Notes: generated by a model from the sequence alone, not told the origin. 36,076 nt of DNA from Thaumarchaeota archaeon 13_1_20CM_2_39_20 (GCA_001920395.1 MNJS01000010.1:1-36076), one strand, 5' to 3'; counted from the stretch's first letter, positions 26,413 through 36,000 are shown. Numbers and translations: made by a program.

Positions 26413-26800
26413 CTCTTTCGGATCTTGTCTATCATGATTGAAGATAAAAACACAAAGTTACCCGTTATACACATTACAGTTTCTAACGCTGAAATTTTCA
26501 ACGTATTGGAAAAAATTACGTAATATTTTTATCGCCAAATCTCAATGAAGTTATTGCTCATGCTTAAAATTTTGACATAATGAGAATAGCTATTAGTGAA
26601 TATGAATTATATGTTGAACGTTTGCACTCACTAGGATTTGGACATTTTTCAAGCTACAAGTTTTCTATGATTGAATCGAAAATCTGATGGACCAGGTGTT
26701 TGCTGACTTGCGTAAAACTAAGAGGCGAATCGCGAAAAACAATTTTGTCTTGCATACTTGTAATATCAAAGAAAAAACCGCTTTTCACAATCTACATACG
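26413..26800. other. Intergenic region, two very short reading frames only
   Basis: Nearly 390 bp without a recognised gene. Two short plus-strand frames exist: 26434-26523 (29 codons, MIEDKNTKLPVIHITVSNAE...) and 26580-26687 (35 codons, MRIAISEYELYVERLHSLGF...). The second has a residue pattern like the N-terminal part of some sugar-modifying enzymes, so it may be a remnant, but I cannot assign it. AT-rich, no hairpin that I would call a terminator. Confidence 0.4.
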
Positions 26801-27709
26801 TTATGAATATCCTCTTCGTAAAGCTCTACCAATGCTAAACAAAACTACAGACATCAAGACTAGTATGATTCCAATTACGAGAGAGCCTAAAGCTACAAGT
26901 GTTGAGGGAATAGAAAAGTACCTGGTTTGATTGAACAGAACTATTACGATAATTGAGTAAGCTATTCCTATGGCTGACAGAGTAAGACCAGGAATTCCAA
27001 GATAAGTTAATGGACGCCTGACCGCAATCAGTTCTATGAGTGAAACTACAACGTCTGTCGTATGGGAAACGGGGTTCTTGGTAGATGTTTCCTGTCCGGT
27101 GTTATTGTACAGAACTGTGACCTTTTCCTCGATAATTCTCAAACCTTTTCTTGATGCATCAATGAGGATCTCTGCATCTGAGCCAAATCCATCTGTGTGG
27201 AAGCTAATCAGCTCTACTGCTTTAGCTGAATAAGCTCTGAATCCACTTTGTGTATCCTGAAACGGTAGATCCGATGCCATACTAGTCATCTTATCTAAAA
27301 ACTTGTTTCCGAATTTTCTATAGGAGGGTATTTTGTTCTCTCCATTAAATCTATTTCCTATCACTACGTCAGCTCTTCCATCTAAAATTGGTTTAATAAT
27401 TTTATCAATCTCTTGAGGAAGGAATTGGCCATCACCGTCTATTGTCACTATCACATCTGCTTTCAGATCTTTTGCATAAGTGAAGAGAGATCTCATTGCA
27501 GCTCCTTTACCTTTATTTTTTGGATGTCTTACTACGGTGGCACCACCTCTCTTGGCTTCTGTTTCGGTGTCATCAGCTGAGCCATCATCGCAAACAACGA
27601 CATCATATGAGTACTTGCAACATTCCTCTACCAATTTTCGGATGACTTTTCCTACATTATATGCTGGTATGCAAACTAAGATTCTTTTACCACTTTGTTC
27701 ACTTTTCAT
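26801..27709 (-). CDS. Family 2 glycosyltransferase, polyprenyl-phosphate sugar synthase (DPM-like)
   Basis: A 302-residue membrane-associated GT2 that would transfer a sugar from a nucleotide sugar to a polyprenyl (dolichol) phosphate. RILVCIPAYNVGKVIRKLVEEC is the first Rossmann-like strand; VVVCDDGSADDT is the nucleotide-binding Asp motif; VTIDGDGQFLPQEID carries the metal-binding DxD; FQDTQSGFRAYS matches the QxGFR acceptor region; and SDAEILIDASRKGLRIIEEKVTV follows. Two hydrophobic segments at residues about 232-255 and 265-292 anchor the C-terminus. All core motifs are intact, unlike the paralogue at 23933. It starts 9 bp after the stop of the PGI/PMI pseudogene on the same strand, so it was probably co-transcribed with that gene while the latter was functional, and may still use its promoter (TATA-like at 28755-28764). 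Confidence 0.9.
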   Translation of the reverse strand: MKSEQSGKRILVCIPAYNVGKVIRKLVEECCKYSYDVVVCDDGSADDTETEAKRGGATVVRHPKNKGKGAAMRSLFTYAKDLKADVIVTIDGDGQFLPQEIDKIIKPILDGRADVVIGNRFNGENKIPSYRKFGNKFLDKMTSMASDLPFQDTQSGFRAYSAKAVELISFHTDGFGSDAEILIDASRKGLRIIEEKVTVLYNNTGQETSTKNPVSHTTDVVVSLIELIAVRRPLTYLGIPGLTLSAIGIAYSIIVIVLFNQTRYFSIPSTLVALGSLVIGIILVLMSVVLFSIGRALRRGYS

Positions 27710-27718
27710 CCTACCAGC

Positions 27719-28730
27719 TCAAACAGGAATCTGATATATCACCATTGCGCTGGATTTTGCAAAATCAACAGAATTCAAAGGAGCTGCATCAGTCCTTCCT
27801 TAACAGCCAATTAGATAGTGACGTAGTCAAGTGGATAAATTAAATTAATTAATTTGGTTAGAATGTTTCCTGAACTGAAAAAACCTCTTTGTAATCGATC
27901 CTTTTTGCCCTAAAATATTCTGAGTATTTGCCATTTTTCCTTTGTTGCAATATGGTCGTCATGTCCTTATATCAAAATGAGTCTGACATTACCGGTCTTT
28001 CTCAGGAAAGAATTTGATTATGGTATGCCTCACCTATTTCTTCCAAAAAGACATGGATCTTTGCATTTTCGTGTAGTGAGTTCTTAAATCTGGTGGCTGC
28101 AGGTTGCAGGCCAGATGGATAGTAAATAATAGGAATTCCTGAGATCCATGAGGCGATATCTAATGCTGGATTTTTGTCACCTATATTTGATGAGTTGATC
28201 TTTTTCTGTAGTTCGTATAAGTTTGTGATAGATTCTTGAACTTCAGCTTTTTTCATGGGAATAATAGACTAAAGTTTTCAATATGTCATATAGAAAGATG
28301 GGAAATGATGACCTCGGAAAGTGCATTTGCGGAAAAACTCGGTGTTCGATTTTATTTTTAGTACAGTACTCTTCCATTTTTCCATCAGCAGAAAAATACA
28401 TTATTTTACGGTTCTTTTCATGTGCAGAATCCAATATAGCGAGAGATTCTGCGGTATTTCCTGAAATGCTCGTTATTATAACCAAAGTATTGGAATCGAC
28501 CATTTTTGGGAGAATGTGTCCTTATATCACATTGACGTGGCTGTTCTTATTTGACAGTATGGATGATAGTATATCCCCCCAATACCTCCAGAACCGCCCA
28601 TTCGAGCAAACACTATGTTATCTATGTTCTGAAAATCAATAGCATTTACTTTTGATTCATAAGATTCTCGTGCCAATTCGGGCCATCAATCATAAATTTT
28701 ATGCATTCCACTAAGGTCGTATTTATTCAA
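27719..28730 (-). pseudogene. Bifunctional phosphoglucose/phosphomannose isomerase pseudogene (many lesions)
   Basis: The whole region reads, when frames are joined, as an archaeal SIS-domain isomerase that links fructose-6-P with glucose-6-P and mannose-6-P. The sequence includes KYDLSGMHKIYD, ARMGGSGGIGG, SNTLVIITSISGNTAE, SWISGIPIIYYPSGLQ, DDHIATKEKWQIL, RIDYKEVFSV, KLINLIYPLDYVTI and TDAAPLNSVDFAKSS to a final TGA at 27721-27719. Lesions: TGA at 28688-28686 (a Glu in relatives), a frameshift in the C6 run at 28575-28580, TAA 28524-28522, a frameshift near 28250, TGA 28004-28002 (a Trp), shifts near 27980, 27920, 27870 and 27792, and TAA at 27969-27967 and 27813-27811. The likely old start is TTG 28730 behind a TATA-like ATTATAAAC. 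About 337 codons, the normal family size. Its protein-level conservation despite so many lesions suggests recent inactivation. A functional copy must exist elsewhere if the reaction is needed. Confidence 0.9.
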
Positions 28731-28754
28731 GGTGGATGAATCTAACAATATCAT

Positions 28755-28764
28755 TATAAACTGA
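28755..28764 (-). promoter_or_regulatory. Archaeal TATA box upstream of the PGI/PMI pseudogene
   Basis: On the minus strand the sequence reads GTTTATAATG, about 26-34 bp before the presumed TTG start of the isomerase pseudogene. It may still drive the downstream intact GT2 gene. Confidence 0.45.
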
Positions 28765-28868
28765 TTTAAATGCGTTATAACGATCTATGTGTAACACTTA
28801 GATGCAAACTATAACGGAAATAGGTCAGCGTAACGGATTTTCATATTTAGAAAGGCCTCTAATATGGA

Positions 28869-28877
28869 TTTATAATC
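28869..28877 (+). promoter_or_regulatory. Archaeal TATA box for the GT-C-like gene
   Basis: TTTATAATC centred about 24 bp before ATG 28897, the spacing expected for a leaderless archaeal transcript. Confidence 0.5.
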
Positions 28878-28896
28878 TCATGTGCTCTGGCATTTT

Positions 28897-30723
28897 ATGG
28901 CTTTAAAGATGACTTTCGTCGCCAAGATAGGAAAGGTGGTAGGTTATGGGAACCCGCATGCGTTGATCATATCTTCTGGAGTACTAGTACTGGTTACATT
29001 TTTCTATATTTTTTTAGTTGGTTCCTATTTTCACCTTGTTGTATCTCCCTTAGAAAACCGTGTGAACTATCATGAATCGTTTGCTATCCATATAATTGAT
29101 CAATATTTTGACCATTTAATTATCGCATCAGGAATAGTTTTATGGCTTGCTTTGGCCGTGATGGGGAGAGCGAGAATTGTTTCTGCTGCAATTTACGGCA
29201 TAATAGCGATAATTGGCGCATCTATTAAAACTGAAATTCTTCTTGATATAGCTTCTTTGATCTCCATTCCTATAGTAGTATCGTTCTTAATTTATGACAA
29301 GCTTGCCACCAAAAAGATTCTATGTACAACAAATTTACCAATAAATTACTTTGCTTTAACTGGCATTGCAATAGGTTTTGTTGGCATCATTATGTCATTT
29401 GCGCCGTTTCTTTCCGTTATGCAAAAGTCAATGCCAATTCACGATTATGCGTATGAAATATTCCTATTACTTTCTAGTCTTTCTCCGCTTTTGGTTTTTT
29501 TTATAATTATGGGCTCTACTTTCAAATTGGTGATGAAAAAATTCATTATTGTAAGGATCAAAAATTCGATTGAGGCAATCAGTAGTGATAGCATAAGCTC
29601 AAAAACGAAAATTCTTTATCTTTTGTTTTTTATGCTACTATCTCTTACAATTACGTTAGTTCCACATCAGCCTACAATTAACACCGATAATCAGCAGGTA
29701 GGCTCCGACAGCGGAGATTATGTCATTCTGCTAAGCAAATTGACGGAATCGAATAATCCTCAAGAATTCATCCAAAAGGCTTTTGTTATTTCTGATTCCA
29801 GCGATAGGCCTCTATCTTCATTATTTCTATATGCAATAGTAAAAATCTCCCCCGCTAATATCTCATACACGATTGACCATGTACCAATTATACTTGGTCC
29901 TGCTCTTGTTTTGGTTGTCTTTTTTTTTACCCGCGAGGTGACCTCCAACGACCTTACCTCATTATTAGCATCGTTTCTCACTACGGTCTCGTTTCACACA
30001 TTAATCGGGATATATTCAGGCATTTACGCAAACTGGATTGCCTTAATAATTGGGTACTTGTCATTTGTTTTTCTTGTTAGATTCCTCAAAGTAGGTAGAA
30101 AACTGGATCTAGTAATTTATTCTGTGCTTTTAATATTTTTGGTGTTTACTCACGCGTACACATGGACCATATTGGCATTGTTTACTGGAATTTTCCTTAT
30201 TGTACTACATAAGCTGAGTTATTATAACAAAAAAAGAATAATTATACTTCTTATAATAGTCTTGTCTTCTGTTGCGATTGACGTTGCTAGATCAAGTTTG
30301 ACAGGTACTAGCGCGGGCATAGAGAGTGATGTTAGTCTTGCCAGGGTAGCAGGACCAGAACAAGTGGTTTCGCTATGGAGTAACTTAACAGATACTACAC
30401 AAAATTATAGCGGCGGCATATTCAGTAATTTCATAATTCTTGCACTTGGCGTTTATTGGCTTTTTCGTTCTAATTCACGGGAACTTTCCAGTATTTTTAT
30501 GCTGGTTTTTCTAGCTTTGGGGGTTTTACCGATTTTGGTCGGTGATGGTGTAATTCAATCTAGAATGCTCTATGATATTCCGTTCCAAATACCAGCAGCA
30601 ATTGGATTAACCTACTTGAAAAGACATACGAACGGAATCCTAATGATCTTTCCTATTTGTATCTGGCTCTTTGAAATGTCAATTAGAGCAGTATCAAATT
30701 TTCACTTTGTCTCTCCTTCATGA
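28897..30723 (+). CDS. Multi-spanning membrane protein, GT-C glycosyltransferase-like
   Basis: About 608 residues, nearly all hydrophobic, with roughly 15 predicted membrane segments. After about the seventh segment, the loop following LVPHQP reads GSDSGDYVILLSKL (Asp271 and Asp274 counted from ATG 28897), in the place of the catalytic acidic motif of GT-C enzymes (DxD-like). Further on, THAYTWTILALFTGIFL has a polar patch typical of such proteins. It could be a lipid-linked sugar transferase or a glycan polymerase. I cannot assign it to a named family. Start choice: ATG 28897 lies about 24 bp after a TATA box (TTTATAATC at 28869-28877), giving a leaderless transcript. GTG 28882 and ATG 28909 are also in frame. 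It is divergent from the PGI/PMI pseudogene. Confidence 0.72.
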   Translation: MALKMTFVAKIGKVVGYGNPHALIISSGVLVLVTFFYIFLVGSYFHLVVSPLENRVNYHESFAIHIIDQYFDHLIIASGIVLWLALAVMGRARIVSAAIYGIIAIIGASIKTEILLDIASLISIPIVVSFLIYDKLATKKILCTTNLPINYFALTGIAIGFVGIIMSFAPFLSVMQKSMPIHDYAYEIFLLLSSLSPLLVFFIIMGSTFKLVMKKFIIVRIKNSIEAISSDSISSKTKILYLLFFMLLSLTITLVPHQPTINTDNQQVGSDSGDYVILLSKLTESNNPQEFIQKAFVISDSSDRPLSSLFLYAIVKISPANISYTIDHVPIILGPALVLVVFFFTREVTSNDLTSLLASFLTTVSFHTLIGIYSGIYANWIALIIGYLSFVFLVRFLKVGRKLDLVIYSVLLIFLVFTHAYTWTILALFTGIFLIVLHKLSYYNKKRIIILLIIVLSSVAIDVARSSLTGTSAGIESDVSLARVAGPEQVVSLWSNLTDTTQNYSGGIFSNFIILALGVYWLFRSNSRELSSIFMLVFLALGVLPILVGDGVIQSRMLYDIPFQIPAAIGLTYLKRHTNGILMIFPICIWLFEMSIRAVSNFHFVSPS

Positions 30724-30915
30724 CTAAACAATTAGTTTTCGTTGTCAAAGAACAAATAAATTGACTGGCACAAAATGACTCAACATGGATTTTGCAAAAA
30801 AGAATTGGACAAGTTGTATTATAGTTACTAATATTTGATATAACCACTCAAATTAGCATAATGTTGCCAATTATTGTACCGGAATCCTTTTTTCAACGAT
30901 TTTTTGTCACAATTA

Positions 30916-30928
30916 GTTTAGTGTAAAC
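30916..30928. promoter_or_regulatory. Palindrome upstream of TPR copy 1
   Basis: GTTTA-GTG-TAAAC, a perfect inverted repeat with a 3-base centre, 32 bases before the ATG. The same element with a different centre stands at the same distance in copy 2. It overlaps where a TATA/BRE region or an operator would be expected; a dimeric regulator could bind it. Confidence 0.5.
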
Positions 30929-30960
30929 ACTTTTCAATTCGCAATTACGTTTCTTTATTT

Positions 30961-31782
30961 ATGAAAGCGTACGGTTTAGTTCTATTGTGTGTGTTTTTGC
31001 TCTGCATTCCTACGTATAGCGAGGCACAGACAACAAGACCTTCAAACATCGTATCATCTGAACAATATAATCAATTATTGGAGAAGGAATTTTTCAAAAC
31101 TGGAAATACTTTTTTTGACCAAAACAAGTACGAAAATGCAATTACTTTTTATGACAGGGCATTAAAAATTAATTCGACTGATACCAACGTAGTATACAAC
31201 AAAGCCCTTGCACTTGAAAGTTTAGGGAAATACGATGAGGCAATAAGATACTATGACATGGTTTTAGTTATTAATCCAAATGATACCGATACATTAAACA
31301 ACAAAGGTCTTTCACTTGAAAGTCTAGGAAAACATTATGATGCTATAACATACTATGATAAGGTTTTAGCTATTAATTCAAATGATACTAATGCGTTATA
31401 CAACAAAGGCGTATCACTTGATAGTTTAGGCAAACATGACCAAGCAATATCGTATTATAAACAGGTTTTGGCTGTCGATCCCGGTGATACCAGTGCGTTA
31501 AACAAATTGAATTTTGCATTTAACATCATAGATAAAAATCAATTAACCATATTCCAACAATTCGATAAAACATCAGTCATCTTATTTGGGATCATAATTT
31601 CGCTTGTATGTTCTATTATTATAATTAGTCTGGTAACAAGAAAAGCTCAGAAGGCCGTGAGGTCAAAAGTTTCACAAATGAGTGTTCCAACCAAGGAAGA
31701 AGAAAAAAGTACAAGACCAGAAATTCAGGACACGAAACCAAGACCAGAAGAAATCAAAGACGATGAATGGGGTGGAGTTTGA
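30961..31782 (+). CDS. Exported, membrane-anchored TPR protein (copy 1)
   Basis: A 273-residue protein. Residues 1-22 are a signal peptide (YGLVLLCVFLLCIPTYSEAQ); about residues 40-180 hold four tetratricopeptide repeats with the usual spacing (YENAITFYDRALKINSTD; YDEAIRYYDMVLVINPND; YDAITYYDKVLAINSND; DQAISYYKQVLAVDPGD); residues about 200-225 are a membrane segment (VILFGIIISLVCSIIIISLV); and the charged tail ends KDDEWGGV. The TPRs would lie outside the cell and bind a partner protein, with a short cytoplasmic tail. It is followed 183 bp downstream by a near-identical copy. A perfect 5-3-5 palindrome (GTTTA, three bases, TAAAC) sits 32 bp before the ATG in both genes. Confidence 0.85.
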   Translation: MKAYGLVLLCVFLLCIPTYSEAQTTRPSNIVSSEQYNQLLEKEFFKTGNTFFDQNKYENAITFYDRALKINSTDTNVVYNKALALESLGKYDEAIRYYDMVLVINPNDTDTLNNKGLSLESLGKHYDAITYYDKVLAINSNDTNALYNKGVSLDSLGKHDQAISYYKQVLAVDPGDTSALNKLNFAFNIIDKNQLTIFQQFDKTSVILFGIIISLVCSIIIISLVTRKAQKAVRSKVSQMSVPTKEEEKSTRPEIQDTKPRPEEIKDDEWGGV

Positions 31783-31921
31783 CTTTATGACCGACACGCA
31801 ACATAAATCTCCTACCAGATTATCCTACAATTATATGAGGCTAGAATAGTCGTAGACTAACACAATGTTGGCAATTAAAACGCGGTAGGATTCGTTTTTT
31901 TAACGAATTTTCCTTCTATTA

Positions 31922-31934
31922 GTTTAACGTAAAC
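31922..31934. promoter_or_regulatory. Palindrome upstream of TPR copy 2
   Basis: GTTTA-ACG-TAAAC, 31 bases before ATG 31966. The arms are conserved and the centre is changed relative to copy 1, as expected for a site under selection, though it may only reflect the recent duplication. Confidence 0.5.
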
Positions 31935-31965
31935 ACTTTTCAATTCCTTATTCCTTTCTTTGTTT

Positions 31966-32787
31966 ATGAAATTGTATGGTTTAGTTCTATTGTATCTGTT
32001 TTTGTTGTTCATTCCTACATATAGTCAGGCACAAACAACAGCACCTACAAACAGCACTTCATCTGAACAATATCGTCAACTACTGGAGAAACAGTTCTTC
32101 AAAACTGGAAATAGCCTCTTTGACCAAGGCAATTATACGGACGCAATAACGTATTATGACAGAGCGTTACAAATCAATTCAACTGATATCAACGTACTTT
32201 ACAACAAAGCTCTTGCACTTGATAATCTAGACAGACTTGGTGAAGCAATAACATACTATGATAAGGTCTTGGCCATTAGTCCACGAGATACCGATTCATT
32301 AAACAACAAAGGTCTTGTACTAGACAAACTAGGTAAACATGACGAGGCAATAACATACTATGATAAGGTTTTAGCTATCAATCCCACTGATACTGATGCA
32401 TTATACAACAAAGGCGTATCACTTGATAGTTTAGGCAAACATGACCAAGCAATATCATACTATAAGGAGGTTTTAGCTATCAATCCCGGTGATACCAGTG
32501 CGTTAAACAAATTGAATCTTACTTTCAACAACGCAAATACCAAAGAGATACAAGGAATTCAAAAAATAGATCAAACTTCCCTCGTTATCGTCGGGATCAT
32601 AATTTCACTTGTAGGTGTGATTATTGTACTCAATCTAATTGCAAAAAAAACTCGTAAGGGCTTGACCCAAAACGTTTTAGAAACCACTGTTCCTGTGAAA
32701 GAAGAAGAAAAAAATGCGAGACCAGAAATTCAAGACAAGAAACCAGAACCAGAAAAAATCAAAGAAGATGAATGGAAGGGAATTTGA
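31966..32787 (+). CDS. Exported, membrane-anchored TPR protein (copy 2)
   Basis: Tandem duplicate of the gene at 30961, 273 residues from ATG 31966 (an in-frame TTG at 31960 adds MF but lies in the promoter-like part and does not match copy 1). Layout is the same: signal peptide ending in YSQAQ, four TPR units (TDAITYYDRALQINSTD; GEAITYYDKVLAISPRD; DEAITYYDKVLAINPTD; DQAISYYKEVLAINPGD), membrane segment (VIVGIIISLVGVIIVLNLI), charged tail ending KEDEWKGI. The last repeat shares a 56-base exact match with copy 1 (32401-32456 and 31396-31451), while the second repeat is more divergent. The conserved tail E-W-x-G-(V/I) hints at a common interaction at the C-terminus. The promoter palindrome and about 100 bp of upstream sequence are duplicated as well. 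Confidence 0.85.
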   Translation: MKLYGLVLLYLFLLFIPTYSQAQTTAPTNSTSSEQYRQLLEKQFFKTGNSLFDQGNYTDAITYYDRALQINSTDINVLYNKALALDNLDRLGEAITYYDKVLAISPRDTDSLNNKGLVLDKLGKHDEAITYYDKVLAINPTDTDALYNKGVSLDSLGKHDQAISYYKEVLAINPGDTSALNKLNLTFNNANTKEIQGIQKIDQTSLVIVGIIISLVGVIIVLNLIAKKTRKGLTQNVLETTVPVKEEEKNARPEIQDKKPEPEKIKEDEWKGI

Positions 32788-32905
32788 TTTATGTTAAATA
32801 ACATCTGCTAAACTAGCTCGAGTAAATTATTTCTCAATTAGTTGTGGAACTTACAGGACTTCGATCGATTTTCCAAGAGATTTTGGATTCAAACTTGATA
32901 AATAA

Positions 32906-32938
32906 AGTGGTTGATTACAGTGGTTGATTACAGTGGTT
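32906..32938. repeat. 13-bp tandem repeat, two and a half copies
   Basis: AGTGGTTGATTAC occurs twice head to tail (32906-32918 and 32919-32931), followed by a partial copy AGTGGTT. It lies in the 276-bp intergenic region before the giant phosphoesterase gene, otherwise AT-rich. It could be slippage or a weak regulator-binding array. Confidence 0.6.
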
Positions 32939-33036
32939 TAAAATCCAATAATAATTCATTTTTTTTAACTTTTTACAAACTTCAAATCAAAATTACAAAT
33001 TCTTACATGTGTCTTCAAAGTAATAGGAAAGCATTG

Positions 33037-33044
33037 TTTTATAC
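33037..33044 (+). promoter_or_regulatory. Archaeal TATA box for the giant phosphoesterase
   Basis: TTTTATAC centred about 23 bp before ATG 33064. Its position supports the chosen start and a very short or absent leader. Confidence 0.5.
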
Positions 33045-33063
33045 AGCTTAAAAGAATGGTCAC

Positions 33064-36000
33064 ATGGGGTTAAGGTGGCGATTGAAAAAATTCTTTCTTC
33101 CGATATTTGTTGTATTGATTACAGTTTTATTATTTTTACCGCATGATACGCACGCTGTTCAGGCCACCAATCCCATAAAGCACATTGTCATCATAGTTAA
33201 AGAAAATCATACCTTTGATAATTATTTTGGAACTTATCCAAACGCAAACGGAGTAAATTCTACTCTTGTCAATCGTTATAATCTCTATCACTTGAACGAC
33301 ACGAATCCTGATTCTACATTCACGGGACTAAGTGCTAATTGGCAGAGTGCTCACAAAGCCTATGATAACGGGAAAATGGACAGATTCAACTATCTCACAT
33401 CGAGTCAAAACACTACCACACCATTTGGTTATTATGATCACACACAGATTCCCTATTATTGGGATTATGCTTCGCAGTTTGTTCTCTTTGACAATTTCTT
33501 CACGTCGGCCATGAGCATAAGTGTTCCAAACTATCAGTATATTTTATCAGCCCAAATGAATCCAGATCCAAAATTTCTTAACAATCCGCCATATGATCAA
33601 CAAGCGTCGATGGATAACTATACTACAATCTTGAATGTGCTTGATTCAAAAAACATTTCGTGGAAATTTTATCATGGCTGGCTTGATGCACCGCGGTATT
33701 TCTCAACACTAAACAACACGCAAGACAGGGCAAACGACGTGCCAGAAGGAAATCTTTTTACAGACATTTCGGCAAATAATCTTCCTAGCGTTTCTTTTAC
33801 GACGCCATCTCAATCTGAGCATCAGCCACCACAAGACATCAAATTGGGTGAAGATGCTACAGTGTCAATATTAAATGCTATAATGACAAGTCCTTACTGG
33901 AATTCAACGGCAGTTTTCATAACATGGGACGATTATGGAGGCTGGTATGATCACGTTCCTCCACTACAGGTAGATGGATTTGGTTATGGATTCAGAGCCC
34001 CATTACTTATAATATCGCCATATGCAAAACAGGGCTTCATTGATCATACACTAGGCGATCATACATCTTTTCTTAAATTCATTGAAACGTTATATTCACT
34101 GCCACCACTGACACAAAGAGATGCTCAGGCCAGCGACCTTACAGATGCATTTAATTTTACCCAGTCACCAAGATCTCCTTTGGTGCTGCCTGGCATCTAC
34201 ATTCCTAACCATTATCCCCTTCAACTAACGTCATCATTAAATCCATTGACCGTCGGTGAGTCAGTAACCTTAACTACAGTATCATCATCAGCAAACCCAT
34301 CAACACCGAGTCAACAAGTTACATTTACTGCCACAGTAAACTCTACTACTGCAACTGGAACTGTAGAGTTCAATGACACCAGCACCACACCCCCAACAAT
34401 CCTTGGCATTGGTGCACTATCATCTAGCACCGCAACATATTCCACACCCTCCCTATCTAGTGGCAGTCACAGTATAGTAGCCAAGTATCTTGGTGATACA
34501 AATAATGCTGCCAGCACTTCGATTGCAATAACACAGTATGTCAATCAACATACCAATCTATGTCAGTCGCCACCTACTACTGGAGATTGGGTGATTGAAT
34601 CAGAATGTACCCTGGGGACTAGTACTGCTGCACAAGTGAATGTCATAGTACCAGAAGATGTCAGCTTTACAATAGATTCAGGTGTCACGCTTACGATCAA
34701 TTCAGGTCTTTCCATCTCCAACTCTGGTACCATCATCATCAAAAATTCCGGCGCCATCAAATCAGGCGGCAACATCACTAACAACTCCGGCGGCAGCATT
34801 GCCAACTCTGGTGTCATATCCAACTCAGGTACCATCAATAACAACTACGGCAGTCTCATCACCATCAAAATCGGCGCCAGTATTGCCAACTCTGGTGTCA
34901 TCTCCAACTCTGGTACCATCAACACTAACTATGGTGGTAGCATCACCATCTCATCCGTTGGCAAAATTACCAATACGGGCGTAATCTCTAACTCTGGTAC
35001 CATCAGCAACTCCGGTACCATCTCCAACTCTGGTATACTCAACAACTCCGGCTACCTTGGAAACGGCGGTACCATTACCAATAATTCTGGCGGCACCATT
35101 ACTAACTCTGGTACCATCAGCTCCTATGGTACCATCAACAACTCTGGTACCATCACCAATAACTCTGTTGGAACTATCAAGAACTACAGCGGCGGAAAGA
35201 TCAACAACAACTTTGGTGGTACCATTACCAACAACTCTGGTGGTACCATTACCAACTCTGCTACTATCAACAACTCTGGTGCAATCTTCAACTCTGGTGG
35301 TACTATTACCAACTCTGGTACCATCAGCAGCGGTGGCACCATTACTAACTTGGGTACCATCTCCAATTCGGGTACCATCTCAGGGACAGGTACACTAAAC
35401 TCTGCTCTGAGCTCAATTACAAACACTGGAACAATCACACTAAAACCAGTACCTCCAACAATTACCAGTCCAACGGCTGGCTCAATAGTCATGCCCCATG
35501 TTACAATTGCTGGTACTGCGCAAGCTGGTTCCACGGTCAACTTGTCTGATATTCATGGCGTAAGTGATACTACTACGGCTGACGCAACAACAGGTGTATG
35601 GTCATTTACTGAGACACTTGCTTCAGGCGCTGATACAATCTCAGTAACCGATACAGGTTTCGGTGCTACATCGTCTGCCTCTACTGTTTCAATAACAGTG
35701 CAATCTGCTGCCACAACCATTCTGATCTCCTCCAGTGCAAACCCATCAATCTTTGGTTATAGCATAACATTTACTGCAACAGTAAACTCTACTGCTACAA
35801 CTGGAACTGTAACATTCTACAACGGAACACAGACACTTGGCACTGGAACACTTTCAGGCGGTACTGCCACATATTCCACGTCTGCATTTGCACCAGGCTC
35901 ATACAGTATAACAGCATCATATTCTGGGGATACAAACTATCTAGCCAGTACATCAGCTGCGATAACACAGATTGTAAATGCACCAAATCCCCTAATTACG

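Noticed and set aside
28002-28503. Two separate small genes (84 and 86 codons) of unknown function
   Set aside because: They are adjacent parts of one PGI/PMI sequence broken by a frameshift near 28250, with matching pieces before and after them.
28283-28642. A 119-codon plus-strand open frame opposite the PGI/PMI pseudogene
   Set aside because: It is the antisense of conserved isomerase sequence; the minus-strand homology explains the region.
27719-28730. Stop-codon recoding or programmed frameshifting in the isomerase
   Set aside because: Five nonsense codons of two types and about six frameshifts are far beyond any known recoding scheme; decay or read errors are simpler.
28773-28782. CGTTATAACG palindrome in the promoter region between the pseudogene and the GT-C-like gene
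   Set aside because: Ten-base AT-rich palindromes are common by chance at this composition, and it has no second copy or consistent spacing to a start.
32791-32804. Inverted repeat ATGTTA-AA-TAACAT after TPR copy 2 as a terminator
   Set aside because: The arms are AT-rich with a two-base loop and no T-run directly follows, so a stable hairpin terminator is not supported.
34680-35430. Possible CRISPR-like or regulatory repeat array
   Set aside because: The repeats lie inside one open reading frame and change by whole codons, with no unique spacers. They are protein repeats.
35184-35540. A 118-codon minus-strand open frame (MTVEPACAVP...)
   Set aside because: Mirror image of the repeat region: periodic V-P-E-L composition comes from the NSGTI codons on the other strand. 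No start signal of its own.
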